Origin: Desulfurococcales archaeon
Lineage (GTDB): Archaea; Thermoproteota; Thermoprotei_A; Sulfolobales; NBVN01
DNA: 14,012 nt
Assembly: GCA_023255965.1 (NCBI GenBank)
Contig: JAGDWE010000070.1
Location: 1 to 14,012, forward strand
Direction: 5' to 3'
Made by a program: the position numbers and the translations under genes. The notes under the pieces were generated by a model that was given only the letters and a program-made list of their open reading frames with translations, searched no databases and had not been told where the DNA came from. This document shows, in pieces, positions 1 to 6,995 of this stretch. Positions within the stretch are counted from its first letter, which is position 1. Each line of letters starts with the position of its first letter.

Positions 1-125
1 CTATGAAGCCTCCGATGAACCCGCGAAAAGTGAGCGGGCGTCGAGGGGGAAGCCCATGCCCGAAGAAACCAAACTAAAATAATTGAGAAAAGCTAAAGTA
101 ATGGGCATGGGCAACCACGTGGACA
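1..125 (+). ncRNA. Truncated GC-rich structured element (copy 0 of the CGAGGNGGAA family)
   Basis: This GC-rich stretch begins outside the window. It contains a short hairpin, CCCGC at 20-24 with GCGGG at 34-38. It then has the block CGAGGGGGAA at 42-51 and a perfect 10-bp stem, GCCCATGCCC at 52-61 with GGGCATGGGC at 103-112, closing a 41-base AT-rich loop. AACCACG follows the stem. The same order (CGAGGNGGAA, a stem starting with G, an AT-rich loop, the stem's other arm ending in C, then AA) occurs in the elements near 1300 and 11200, although the stem sequence here is entirely different. No second hairpin is visible downstream. I infer a structured RNA or a repeat remnant. The strand is assigned by analogy with the other copies and is not proven. 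Confidence 0.45.
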
Positions 126-140
126 ACAGCCATTGAGTTA

Positions 141-653
141 TTAAGTACGTATCCTACTTGCCTTAGCGCAGTTAGATAAGTCGCTTACTAACTTATTAAC
201 TATCGGAGCCACCTTCTTAAGCAACGCCGTTAATAATATGGAATTCTCCGCCATGCTCTCACTCGTTAGGTAGGTACTAACCTTTAAGTGACCCGACCCT
301 ACCTCTAACCCATTGGCGCTTAACTTAATAAATGACTTCTTACTACTTACTAACGCGGTATTTAACGTTGCATCATATGTTAACGTTATTAGCGGCTTAA
401 ACCTCCTTAAGGAAATCGAGTTCCCCACCTTAATTAAGTGCCAGTTGCATATCTTACTAGCTAACATACCTTTATCGCTGGAGGCGATCGCCTCCTCTAA
501 CTTACTGGCTATCTCGATAGATTTTTCGATATCACTTAATACGTCCTGTAATTGCTCTGCAACAACTGACCTACCTAATTCACCTGATCTCCTCATCCTC
601 TTCACGGACTCGCTGATGGCGTTAATCAACTTAAGCCCGTTTATGTATGACAT
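141..653 (-). CDS. Conserved-looking protein of unknown function (170 aa)
   Basis: I do not recognise this protein. It reads as a helical N-terminal half (residues 1-65, with charged heptad-like stretches around 20-60 that could form a coiled coil) followed by a beta-rich middle (about 70-130) and a C-terminal helix. There is no signal peptide or clear membrane segment, and no catalytic motif stands out. The ATG at 653 is supported by an AGGTGAT Shine-Dalgarno site at 659-665, five bases upstream. The gene lies 39 bases downstream of the zinc-finger gene on the same strand, so the two probably form an operon and may act together. The coding call rests on the ribosome binding site, an uninterrupted frame and the operon arrangement. 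Function is unknown. Confidence 0.7.
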   Translation of the reverse strand: MSYINGLKLINAISESVKRMRRSGELGRSVVAEQLQDVLSDIEKSIEIASKLEEAIASSDKGMLASKICNWHLIKVGNSISLRRFKPLITLTYDATLNTALVSSKKSFIKLSANGLEVGSGHLKVSTYLTSESMAENSILLTALLKKVAPIVNKLVSDLSNCAKASRIRT

Positions 654-658
654 CCTTA

Positions 659-665
659 ATCACCT
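659..665 (-). promoter_or_regulatory. Shine-Dalgarno site of the gene at 141-653
   Basis: AGGTGAT on the minus strand matches the archaeal 16S rRNA tail (GATCACCT) and sits five bases before the ATG at 653. It fixes the start. It also fits translation from an internal position in a two-gene message. Confidence 0.6.
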
Positions 666-692
666 AACGCATAACTATATGTCGGGCTTAAA

Positions 693-1010
693 TTACTTTT
701 CTATCCTTGATTTAAGAAACCTCTTAAGGTAATCCCTATACTTAGCGTAGCTGGGGTCGTTAAGTAATCTACCATAGCACTCACTACATAACCTTATCCC
801 GGGCTGCAACTCTACTGAGCATTCCCTACAAATGATCCTAGCACATATTAAGCACATGCCTATGGACAACCTCTGATTACATATCCTACATAAGGTCTCC
901 TTACATATACTGCAGACCCCATCGAGATCTAAATGTTTGCTGCATGCATACCTACCACACAGCTTACATCTACCTACAGCCTCCTCTGCCTCACATACCT
1001 CACATAGCAT
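693..1010 (-). CDS. Tandem cross-brace zinc-finger protein (105 aa)
   Basis: This small protein consists almost wholly of zinc-ligand motifs. Counting from the ATG at 1010, unit 1 has Cys3, Cys6, Cys15, Cys18, Cys23, His26, Cys33 and Cys36. Unit 2 has Cys41, Cys44, Cys53, Cys56, Cys61, Cys64, Cys75 and Cys78. The first six ligands of the two units are exactly 38 residues apart, so the protein looks like a duplicated B-box- or RING-like cross-brace module that could bind four zinc ions. A basic helical tail (about 80-105) follows. An in-frame ATG at 1031 exists, but a TATA-like ATATAAAATT at about 1042-1052 places the transcript start near 1021. I therefore prefer 1010, a nearly leaderless start. 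It is the first gene of an operon with the unknown protein at 141-653. Its partners and targets are unknown; a nucleic-acid or protein-binding adaptor role is inference. Confidence 0.75.
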   Translation of the reverse strand: MLCEVCEAEEAVGRCKLCGRYACSKHLDLDGVCSICKETLCRICNQRLSIGMCLICARIICRECSVELQPGIRLCSECYGRLLNDPSYAKYRDYLKRFLKSRIEK

Positions 1011-1039
1011 TAGCTTAAAGCCCAAAATCATTAAGGAAT

Positions 1040-1052
1040 ATTAATTTTATAT
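1040..1052 (-). promoter_or_regulatory. TATA box for the zinc-finger operon
   Basis: The minus strand reads ATATAAAATTAA here, an archaeal TATA-like box. Transcription would start about 26 bases on, near 1021. That excludes the ATG at 1031 and leaves a short leader before the ATG at 1010. The region is AT-rich, so this is a positional inference. Confidence 0.4.
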
Positions 1053-1065
1053 CATTAATTGGAGT

Positions 1066-1114
1066 GGGATGACCTGAGGACTTCCCTGAAAGATGATGTA
1101 GGTGGAGCGACTGG
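1066..1114 (+). ncRNA. Possible C/D box sRNA (weak)
   Basis: A 49-base GC-rich stretch in AT-rich intergenic DNA has the box order of an archaeal 2'-O-methylation guide. It shows a C-like box GGGATGA (1066-1072), a 13-base spacer, a D' box CTGA (1086-1089), a three-base gap, a C' box ATGATGT (1093-1099), an 11-base spacer and a D-like CTGG (1111-1114). Only D' matches its consensus fully. The spacer before D' ends in GGACTTCC, which is complementary to the invariant GGAAGTCC of the structured elements A and B. Overall length fits the 50-60 bases usual for archaeal C/D sRNAs. The imperfect boxes keep confidence low. Confidence 0.25.
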
Positions 1115-1194
1115 GACCACGCGGTATTCAAATTCGTCACAAACATTTAATTAGGATGTTGCTAGTTCGTAGATGACCTTAAATACCTTTAGGT

Positions 1195-1425
1195 GCCTCC
1201 GACCTCCCAGCCCTGAAGGGCGGGTTCCTCTCATCCATTCAGACTCTCATCCTTCGTTTAAGGGGCTTAAATCAGTCCATTCGCATTTAATTGGGTTACT
1301 GACCGTTTGTCCCTACGCCTTCATTTCAACCATTTTACGTCCGTCCATGATCAGGCGTAGGGACTTCCGCCTCGCCCAGGGGGCTCTGGTACCCGTCGAG
1401 CCAAACGGCGCTGCTCCCATCGCCC
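1195..1425 (-). ncRNA. Structured GC-rich element, copy A (IS200/IS605-right-end-like)
   Basis: Read on the minus strand, the element starts near GGCGATGGGAGC (1424-1413). It continues with CGTTTGGCTCGACGG and GGGCGAGGCGGAA (ending at 1365). An 11-bp stem follows (1354-1364 with 1309-1319) closing a 34-base loop, then AAACGGT. After 84 bases comes an 8-bp hairpin with a two-base loop and one bulged base on its 3' arm (1206-1224), followed by GGAGGTCGG. Copy B near 11200 has the same order and spacing with compensatory changes in both stems, which supports an RNA structure. The second hairpin with its flanks (GATGAGAGGAA before it) resembles the right end of archaeal IS200/IS605 (TnpB) elements. 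No tnpB is nearby. A TATA-like TTTATA lies at 1435-1440. Strand and ends are inferred. Confidence 0.6.
1206..1224 (-). repeat. Bulged hairpin, IS605-right-end type
   Basis: On the minus strand this reads CCCGCCCTTCAGGGCTGGG: three pairs, five pairs, a TC loop, and one unpaired T on the 3' arm. The preceding GAGAGGAA and the following AGGTCGG resemble the terminal hairpin of archaeal OrfB/TnpB elements as I remember them. Copy B has the same geometry at 11323-11341. Confidence 0.5.
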
Positions 1426-1658
1426 CCGCAGCTCTATAAACATAGACAAAACCAGAGCTTACAGACCTCACGCCCCATTATTAACAACGAAACAGCCCCA
1501 CATCAATTCCTTGAGGCAATCTACCCCCAAGCACATTAGAGGGCATGCATTTATATGCCTTCATCCACGCCTTAAAGAGGTAAATACATTAATGGGGAAT
1601 TAAAGATGAATAGCCGGAAGAAATAAAATTCGTCCCTCAATTTCTTTACGGTATAAGC
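1426..1658. other. Intergenic region upstream of geranylgeranyl reductase
   Basis: I see no protein gene here. Together with copy A and the weak C/D box candidate, this completes a roughly 625-base region without a protein gene (1032-1658). Apart from the TATA boxes, the only pattern is a short inverted repeat, GGCAT and ATGCC, around 1541-1558. Confidence 0.5.
1619..1631 (+). promoter_or_regulatory. TATA box of the geranylgeranyl reductase gene
   Basis: AAATAAAATT at 1621-1630 lies about 33 bases before the ATG at 1659. It would start transcription near 1651, giving a leader of only a few bases. No Shine-Dalgarno site precedes the ATG, which fits leaderless or near-leaderless initiation. 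Confidence 0.45.
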
Positions 1659-3005
1659 ATGTCATACGATGTAGTCATAGTTGGCGCTGGATTTGCAGGG
1701 GCTTCGGCGGCGTACTTTCTAAGTAATGCTGGGGTTAAGACCTTGATAATAGATGTTAAGGGTTGGGATAGGGTTGGCGATAGACCTTGCGGTGATGCCA
1801 TAGGTAAGCACCACTTTGACGAGCTAGGGCTCCCCTATCCTAAGGGTCATGAGTTAGAGGGGTACGTTAAGGGCATAGCTATATACTCACCAAGCGAGTC
1901 ATCGAGCATCCTAGTTAACGGTGAGGGATTTGAGGTACATAGAATTAAATACGTTCAAAGACTACTTAATGAAGCCCTAGGTAGGGGCTGCGAATTCCTA
2001 GGCAACACGCATGTGAGGGGGCCTATAGTTAAGGACGGGTATGTAGTTGGGGTTAAATTATGGAGTAACGGAGGAGCTAAGGAGGTTTATTCCAAGGTGG
2101 TTATAGATTCTTCAGGTAATGCTAGATCCGTAGTTAGGTACCTACCTCGGTCATGGCCTGTTAACGAGTCCCTAGAGCTACGTGATGCTAATGTAGCATA
2201 TAGGGAGGTAAGGGTGTTAAATCATGAGATCGAGGAGCCAGAGGTACTTAGGATCTACGTAAATAATGAGATATCCCCAGGGGGTTACTGGTGGTTCTTT
2301 CCATACAGCTTAATGAGAGGCTATGTAAATGTCGGCCTAGGCATAAGGGCTGATCTGAGGGGCCTACATCCTAAGGACCTATTGTATAAGTACGTATTAT
2401 CTAGGCCTGAGTTCAAGGGCAGTAGGATAGTTGAAGCTGGAGGGGCTTTAGTACCTACTAGGAGGCCTATATCATCTCTTGTATGGAATGGCATTGCTGT
2501 AATAGGTGATGCGGCATACGTAGTGAATCCAGTACATGGAGGAGGTAAGGGCTCATCGATGATCTCAGCTAAGTGCGTTGCTGAAGCGGTAGTAAATGCA
2601 TTAGACAATAATGATGTATCAGCGAACGGTTTATGGAGCGCTAACATATGCTATATGAGGAGATATGGCTGTAAGCAGGGGGCCCTAGACATATTTAGGT
2701 ACTTCCTTCAAAAACTAAGTAATGATGACTTAGAATTCAGCATATCCAAGAGGTTAGTAAGCGGTGACGAATTAAATGAGATATCCCTCAGGGGTAGGTT
2801 TGAGGTAGGGTTAGTAGATAAGGTAGTGAGGCTAGCCTCATTGCTCACTAGGCCATCTCTACTAATTAAACTTAGAAACGTAGTTAGGTACATGGATCTA
2901 ATTAAGGATCACTACATGAATTACCCGTCGAGGCCTGAGGGCCTTAATGAATGGGTTAGAAAATTAGGTGAGTTGATTAACTCCTACCACGGATCGCTTA
3001 CTTAG
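1659..3005 (+). CDS. Digeranylgeranylglycerophospholipid reductase (geranylgeranyl reductase, FAD-dependent)
   Basis: This flavoenzyme saturates the double bonds of the geranylgeranyl chains of archaeal ether lipids. The 448-residue length matches the crenarchaeal enzyme. The N-terminus has the Rossmann FAD motif GAGFAG (residues 8-13) with the dinucleotide-binding strand and an acid near residue 32. The family signature PCGDA (about 43-47) follows, and the substrate-pocket motif GGYWWFFP with NVGLG lies at about 207-227. The second FAD motif, VIGDAAYVVNPVHGGG, lies near 283-298. The sequence resembles Sulfolobus acidocaldarius geranylgeranyl reductase throughout, including the NICYMRRYG and YFLQKLSNDD regions. 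The protein acts at the membrane face; the electron donor is not evident here. It converges on the tetraether synthase gene with two bases between the stop codons, so both neighbours serve membrane lipid synthesis. The ATG at 1659 puts the FAD motif directly at the N-terminus. Confidence 0.93.
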   Translation: MSYDVVIVGAGFAGASAAYFLSNAGVKTLIIDVKGWDRVGDRPCGDAIGKHHFDELGLPYPKGHELEGYVKGIAIYSPSESSSILVNGEGFEVHRIKYVQRLLNEALGRGCEFLGNTHVRGPIVKDGYVVGVKLWSNGGAKEVYSKVVIDSSGNARSVVRYLPRSWPVNESLELRDANVAYREVRVLNHEIEEPEVLRIYVNNEISPGGYWWFFPYSLMRGYVNVGLGIRADLRGLHPKDLLYKYVLSRPEFKGSRIVEAGGALVPTRRPISSLVWNGIAVIGDAAYVVNPVHGGGKGSSMISAKCVAEAVVNALDNNDVSANGLWSANICYMRRYGCKQGALDIFRYFLQKLSNDDLEFSISKRLVSGDELNEISLRGRFEVGLVDKVVRLASLLTRPSLLIKLRNVVRYMDLIKDHYMNYPSRPEGLNEWVRKLGELINSYHGSLT

Positions 3006-3007
3006 GG

Positions 3008-4765
3008 CTACTTCTTAAGGTACCTACCATATGTCTTCACATATAGTTCGCTGCTCTCCAACTTCTTAATTAACTCTAAATTCCTCCTATATTTCCCGAC
3101 GCTTAACTCCCTCCCACTCCTCTTTACCCATTCATCAATGCTTAACATATACTTCCTCTGAACGTAATCCCTGTAAACATCACTTAATACGTTAAATGTG
3201 CAGAAAGGTATTAACCTCCCGTCAGGCATTAGATAATGTATATTGCATCTCATTACTCGCTGTACATCGTAGTTGTAGAGGTCCATAAAGTGCATCATCC
3301 CAACGAATAAAAACTTGTAATGCCAAGCACCCAATGAATGGTAATCGCGTTTAGTGAATATGTCGTATAGTAGTTTGGGTAGTAGCGTCTTAACGTCTGA
3401 GGGCACTGACCCCCACTTAATGAACTTAGTTATTAAGTTTAGGAGCACCTTAGATGAGGTAAGTACTTTACTCCCCCCTCTTAACTCAACTGCCTTTTCA
3501 CGTAAGTATTCGAGGAAGCCCTCGACGTCAACCATCTTAGTTATAGGTATGTATGTTACCCCATCCCCAGTCCTCTTAACGTATATGTATGTCCCCACAC
3601 CGCATTGAGGGTGATTACTCATCTCAAACTTAAATCTACCCTCTAAACCTTCTATGAATTCGGATATAGGTATGGTTGAGGGTACCGTGAACCAATCATC
3701 CCTACTTATAACCCCATTAGTTAATTCCTCAATCCTCCTGACGGCATCCGGTATCGTTATCCTCAGCTTATCCCTATCAGCCCTTTTAATCATGCCTGTA
3801 AGGCTGACTGGCTGGAAGTTCACAGCTCTCACTATATCCATATTCGTGGCCGCGAATTCAATTATCTCCCCTAATTCACCATCGTTTAATCCCTTAATGA
3901 TGACAGGGACTAAAACAACGCTCGTCATCCCTGCCTTCCTAAATACCTCGAAGATGTACGGGACCTCCCAATGGTTCTTAGGATTGGTCTCAGGTCTAAC
4001 ACCATCGAAGCTTAAGTACACAGTATTAACTCCAGCCTCCCTTAATTCCTTAGCATACTTCACTGCCTCATCAGGGTCTTCTAGGTAGAGTCTAGCAAAC
4101 TTAATCCCATTAGTATTCAGCTGTATGTGCCTCACTCCCATAGACTTAAGTAATTTAACTATGTCTAGTAGGTCCTCCCTAATTAGCGGCTCACCGCCCG
4201 TTAGCTGGATTGCTGGTGTAACCCCTTGCTTAAGTAGGTTCCTGACCATGAATTCCACTTGCTCAAGGGTTGGCTCGTAGACGAAACCAACCTTCTCAGC
4301 GTAGAAAAAGCAATACCAGCAATCAAGGTCGCATCTATTAGTCACCACCATATTAGCTAAGGCTGTATGGCTCTTATGTATAGGGCATAAACCGCAACTA
4401 TAAGGGCATGGAGCGCTTAAATCAACATAGATGTACCTCGGACCCCTACCCTCTACATACCACTTCTCAAGCTTCCTAAAGAACTCAGAATCTCCTGAGT
4501 ACAGTTCCTCTATTTCACCATGTTCCTCACATAACTTCCTTATGAAGACCTTACCATTCCTCTCAATAATTATCGCTGGAAGTAATGCATAGCAGTAAGG
4601 GCATATGCTCTGGGTATACCTAATAAGCTTCTCGCCATCCATTAACTTAGGTAATTTATCATATACTCTAACTTCCCTACCACCTATGAATATGATCCTC
4701 CTTTCTGCATCATACTTAGATGGTGTAATTAAGTCCTTAAGGGTATTTGCATTTCCTTCAGCCAC
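3008..4765 (-). CDS. tes: Radical SAM tetraether lipid synthase (Tes family)
   Basis: Tes enzymes join the phytanyl tails of two archaeol-type lipids to make macrocyclic archaeol and membrane-spanning GDGT tetraethers. The 585-residue protein shows the family layout. A rubredoxin-like Cys site comes first (Cys55, Cys58, Cys79 with the CEEHGE motif). An extra CX3CX2C cluster lies at Cys120, Cys124 and Cys127, followed by HKSHTALAN. The radical SAM CX3CX2C is at Cys145, Cys149 and Cys152. The SAM-binding TGGEP motif is near 189. Further cluster ligands appear C-terminally in HPQCGVGT and in RCNIHYLMPDGRLIPFC. The start is GTG at 4765, supported by an AGGTG site about six bases upstream; a TATA-like CTTAAATAAATG lies at 4793-4804. 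The gene faces geranylgeranyl reductase, which supports the lipid role. Ring-forming Grs enzymes are a different subfamily that carries a B12 domain, which I do not see here. Confidence 0.88.
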   Translation of the reverse strand: MAEGNANTLKDLITPSKYDAERRIIFIGGREVRVYDKLPKLMDGEKLIRYTQSICPYCYALLPAIIIERNGKVFIRKLCEEHGEIEELYSGDSEFFRKLEKWYVEGRGPRYIYVDLSAPCPYSCGLCPIHKSHTALANMVVTNRCDLDCWYCFFYAEKVGFVYEPTLEQVEFMVRNLLKQGVTPAIQLTGGEPLIREDLLDIVKLLKSMGVRHIQLNTNGIKFARLYLEDPDEAVKYAKELREAGVNTVYLSFDGVRPETNPKNHWEVPYIFEVFRKAGMTSVVLVPVIIKGLNDGELGEIIEFAATNMDIVRAVNFQPVSLTGMIKRADRDKLRITIPDAVRRIEELTNGVISRDDWFTVPSTIPISEFIEGLEGRFKFEMSNHPQCGVGTYIYVKRTGDGVTYIPITKMVDVEGFLEYLREKAVELRGGSKVLTSSKVLLNLITKFIKWGSVPSDVKTLLPKLLYDIFTKRDYHSLGAWHYKFLFVGMMHFMDLYNYDVQRVMRCNIHYLMPDGRLIPFCTFNVLSDVYRDYVQRKYMLSIDEWVKRSGRELSVGKYRRNLELIKKLESSELYVKTYGRYLKK

Positions 4766-4770
4766 TGAAA

Positions 4771-4777
4771 CACCTAA
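4771..4777 (-). promoter_or_regulatory. Shine-Dalgarno site deciding the GTG start of the tetraether synthase
   Basis: The minus strand reads TTAGGTG here, about six bases before the GTG at 4765. No ATG start lies nearby in frame, so this site supports GTG initiation. Confidence 0.5.
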
Positions 4778-4978
4778 CTACATTAACTTGAAGCATTTAT
4801 TTAAGGTTTCCTATATCATGGTTATCTTAGTTAACTCGGCTATTACGCGTGAATACTTAAACATTGTATCTGAGGCCAGCATGACTATGTTTACGCTACT
4901 GACTTCCTTAGCTGCTGCCTGTGTTAGTTGTTTAGAACTTCATGTAAGTCTTAAGAGTCAATATGTGCAAGCCTCTAA

Positions 4979-6238
4979 TTAGTCGATCTTATCTACAATT
5001 ACACCGTTATACTTAAGTATGCTTTTAGGAGGTACGTCGTCAGTGACAGTCACTCCTGGATATATCCATGAGTAAGCCCCGATCTTAACTCCTGGAAATA
5101 CTGATACGTTCACGCCGGTCCTGACGTAACCCCCTATGAAGGCACCTAATTTCCTCCTACCACTGTCCTCTACGGCTCCCTTGATTCTTACTTTCACGGT
5201 CTTACCATCAAACCTTAGGTTAGCTAGTATAGTACCAGCACCTAAGTTAACCCCCTCACAAACAACTGAGTCCCCTACATATGCCTGATGCGATATATGC
5301 GTATGCTCCATAATCACGCTCTCTTTAACCTCCACGTTAAAGCCAATCCTACTCCCGTCTAAGATCACACTATAGGATCTTACGTACGCGTTAGGTCCTA
5401 CCTCAACGTCCTTACCTATATATGCTGGGCCAACTATATAGCTGCCTGAGAGAACCTTGGCTCCAGCATCAATGATTACTGGACCCTTGATAACCACATT
5501 ATCCTCAACATCCCCCTTGATATCCCTTATATTTAACTTGTCTAACAATAGCTTATTGGCTTCTATCAATGACCATGGTCTGCCTATGTCCATCCACTTG
5601 CTAATCACTAAATATGATAGTTTATACCCACTATCTATCATGGATTGAAGAGCTGACGTTAATTCGTACTCCCCCCTATCAGATACCTCAACCCTCTCTA
5701 AGAACTTCATTATGTCATCCTTCCTAAACTTATATATACCTGCGTTTACGTAGTTGCTTATGAACTCCTTAGGCTTCTCAATAATCTTCGTCACCCTCTC
5801 ACCATTAGTTACAACTACCCCGTACCTCCTAGGATCATCAACTATTGAAACCGCAATCACATCGCCTTTACCTTCGATGAGTTGGCTTAATACATTATCT
5901 GATAAGTAGAAGGTATCTCCATACACTAGCAGGAATTCATCGGTGCTTACGAAGGGTAATGCCTTAACCAATGCGTGTGCGGTGCCTAACGGAGCTCCTT
6001 GATCAACGAAGACCACATCTATACCTACATCACGTAGTGATCTATTTAAGTGTTCCTTAATTAATTCGCCCATGTAACTAATTACTACAACAACCCTCTT
6101 AATGCCGTACTTAATTAAGTTATCTAAGTGATACTCAATTAACTTACGACCTAGTATGGGGACTAACACCTTAGGCCTGGTGTGTGTTATAGGCTCTAAG
6201 CCAACTCCCTTACCACCAGCTAGTATTACGGCATCCAT
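4979..6238 (-). CDS. Bifunctional sugar-1-phosphate nucleotidylyltransferase / acetyltransferase (GlmU-like, ST0452 type)
   Basis: Enzymes of this kind acetylate glucosamine-1-phosphate and couple the product to a nucleotide to give UDP-GlcNAc for glycoproteins. Residues 1-230 form the nucleotidyltransferase domain (LAGGKG start, VYGDTF near 105, EKP, VNAGIYK near 166). Residues 240-419 form a left-handed beta-helix of hexapeptide repeats (VKESVIM, YVGDSVV, GAGTILANLRFD, GAFIGGYVRTGVNV, PGVKIGAYSWIYPG). The 419-residue length and whole order match Sulfolobus tokodaii ST0452. The acetyltransferase His and Tyr (HQAYVGD), Asn (ANLRFD) and Lys are present. Oddly, the catalytic loop reads GKGVGLEP, with Gly13 where the family has Arg (GXGXRLXP); uridylyl transfer may be weak. 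The start ATG at 6238 is preceded by GTGAT. The gene is 44 bases downstream of eS1 on the same strand. Confidence 0.88.
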   Translation of the reverse strand: MDAVILAGGKGVGLEPITHTRPKVLVPILGRKLIEYHLDNLIKYGIKRVVVVISYMGELIKEHLNRSLRDVGIDVVFVDQGAPLGTAHALVKALPFVSTDEFLLVYGDTFYLSDNVLSQLIEGKGDVIAVSIVDDPRRYGVVVTNGERVTKIIEKPKEFISNYVNAGIYKFRKDDIMKFLERVEVSDRGEYELTSALQSMIDSGYKLSYLVISKWMDIGRPWSLIEANKLLLDKLNIRDIKGDVEDNVVIKGPVIIDAGAKVLSGSYIVGPAYIGKDVEVGPNAYVRSYSVILDGSRIGFNVEVKESVIMEHTHISHQAYVGDSVVCEGVNLGAGTILANLRFDGKTVKVRIKGAVEDSGRRKLGAFIGGYVRTGVNVSVFPGVKIGAYSWIYPGVTVTDDVPPKSILKYNGVIVDKID

Positions 6239-6282
6239 AAATCACACTAATTTAATCTTTAGTTAGGGAGTAAAAATGGTAA

Positions 6283-6924
6283 TCAGCTGGTCGGTCTCTG
6301 AGTAATTATAACTGCCTTCTTGGGACCTTCAGGGGTTGGTATAGTTAATAGCTTTGACTTATATATCTCCACCTTACGTAATGGATATATCTTCTTAGCC
6401 CTTTGAAATACCTCGTTGGCTAGACCGCCAAAGATCATTAAGTGAACTAGTTCATCTAAGGTTTTCCCACTAGCTATACTCGATATGGTTTCGCTCATAA
6501 CCTTCCTAATTAAATGCTTCTGAGACGTCTTACATTTAAACGCCGTTAAAGCCACTCCAGTAATCCTCAATCCATAGCCATCCTTAGTAGTTACGTTAAC
6601 TACCGAGGTTACCTTACCGCTCTTCCTCCTTATAATGCTCTTCATATAGTCCCTAGCTAGTTCATGTCCCTTAAAACGAGTATATAGCACATCCTCCTTT
6701 ATATCATAGACCTGGAATTTAAGGTGAATATGTACGTGGGAGAAATCCCCGGTTAGATCAAATAACGTAACCTCAAATACCCTACCAAGAAGCTTCCACT
6801 CCTTATCAGCCGGCGTGGTTGCAATTACCGCGTTACTGAATGACGGTGGAGCTAATACAGTGTACCAACGTTTTAACTTCCACTTATCCTTAACTACAGT
6901 CCTCGATGACACTAATCCGAGCAC
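6283..6924 (-). CDS. rps3ae: Small-subunit ribosomal protein eS1 (S3Ae)
   Basis: eS1 is a 30S protein of archaea and eukaryotes near the mRNA exit site. The N-terminal KDKWKLKRWYTVLAPPSF and the central LTGDFSHVHIHLKFQV, GHELARDYMKSIIRRKSGKV and CKTSQKHLIRKVM regions are family hallmarks. The 213-residue length is typical. The start is uncertain. GTG at 6924 coincides with the transcript start expected from CTTATAAAC at 6946-6954. GTG at 6912 has an AGGTG nine bases upstream (6922-6926) and would give the more usual N-terminus MSSRTVVKDKW. The true product may therefore be four residues shorter. The gene follows Pcc1 by 71 bases and has its own TATA box. Confidence 0.95.
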   Translation of the reverse strand: MLGLVSSRTVVKDKWKLKRWYTVLAPPSFSNAVIATTPADKEWKLLGRVFEVTLFDLTGDFSHVHIHLKFQVYDIKEDVLYTRFKGHELARDYMKSIIRRKSGKVTSVVNVTTKDGYGLRITGVALTAFKCKTSQKHLIRKVMSETISSIASGKTLDELVHLMIFGGLANEVFQRAKKIYPLRKVEIYKSKLLTIPTPEGPKKAVIITQRPTS

Positions 6925-6945
6925 CTATAGATCTAGGCACTAAAG

Positions 6946-6954
6946 GTTTATAAG
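6946..6954 (-). promoter_or_regulatory. TATA box of eS1
   Basis: CTTATAAAC on the minus strand would start transcription near 6924, so eS1 can be made independently of the upstream pcc1 gene. Confidence 0.5.
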
Positions 6955-6995
6955 GATTATGAAATCTATAGCGTAAAGATAAGTACTGAAATTAA

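Noticed and set aside
1173..1439. An 88-codon plus-strand frame whose product shares RDF-LAQ and VEPNG with the minus-strand frame at 10977-11252
   Set aside because: The similarity comes from the conserved structured DNA of copies A and B. Both frames read the strand opposite to the assigned RNA, their remaining residues do not align, and the base changes preserve pairing rather than protein.
4605..4982. A plus-strand frame of 125 codons spanning the tetraether synthase start and the following gap
   Set aside because: More than a third lies antisense to the conserved N-terminus of the radical SAM gene, and the rest has no start signal. The gap at 4766-4978 seems to hold only promoter sequence.
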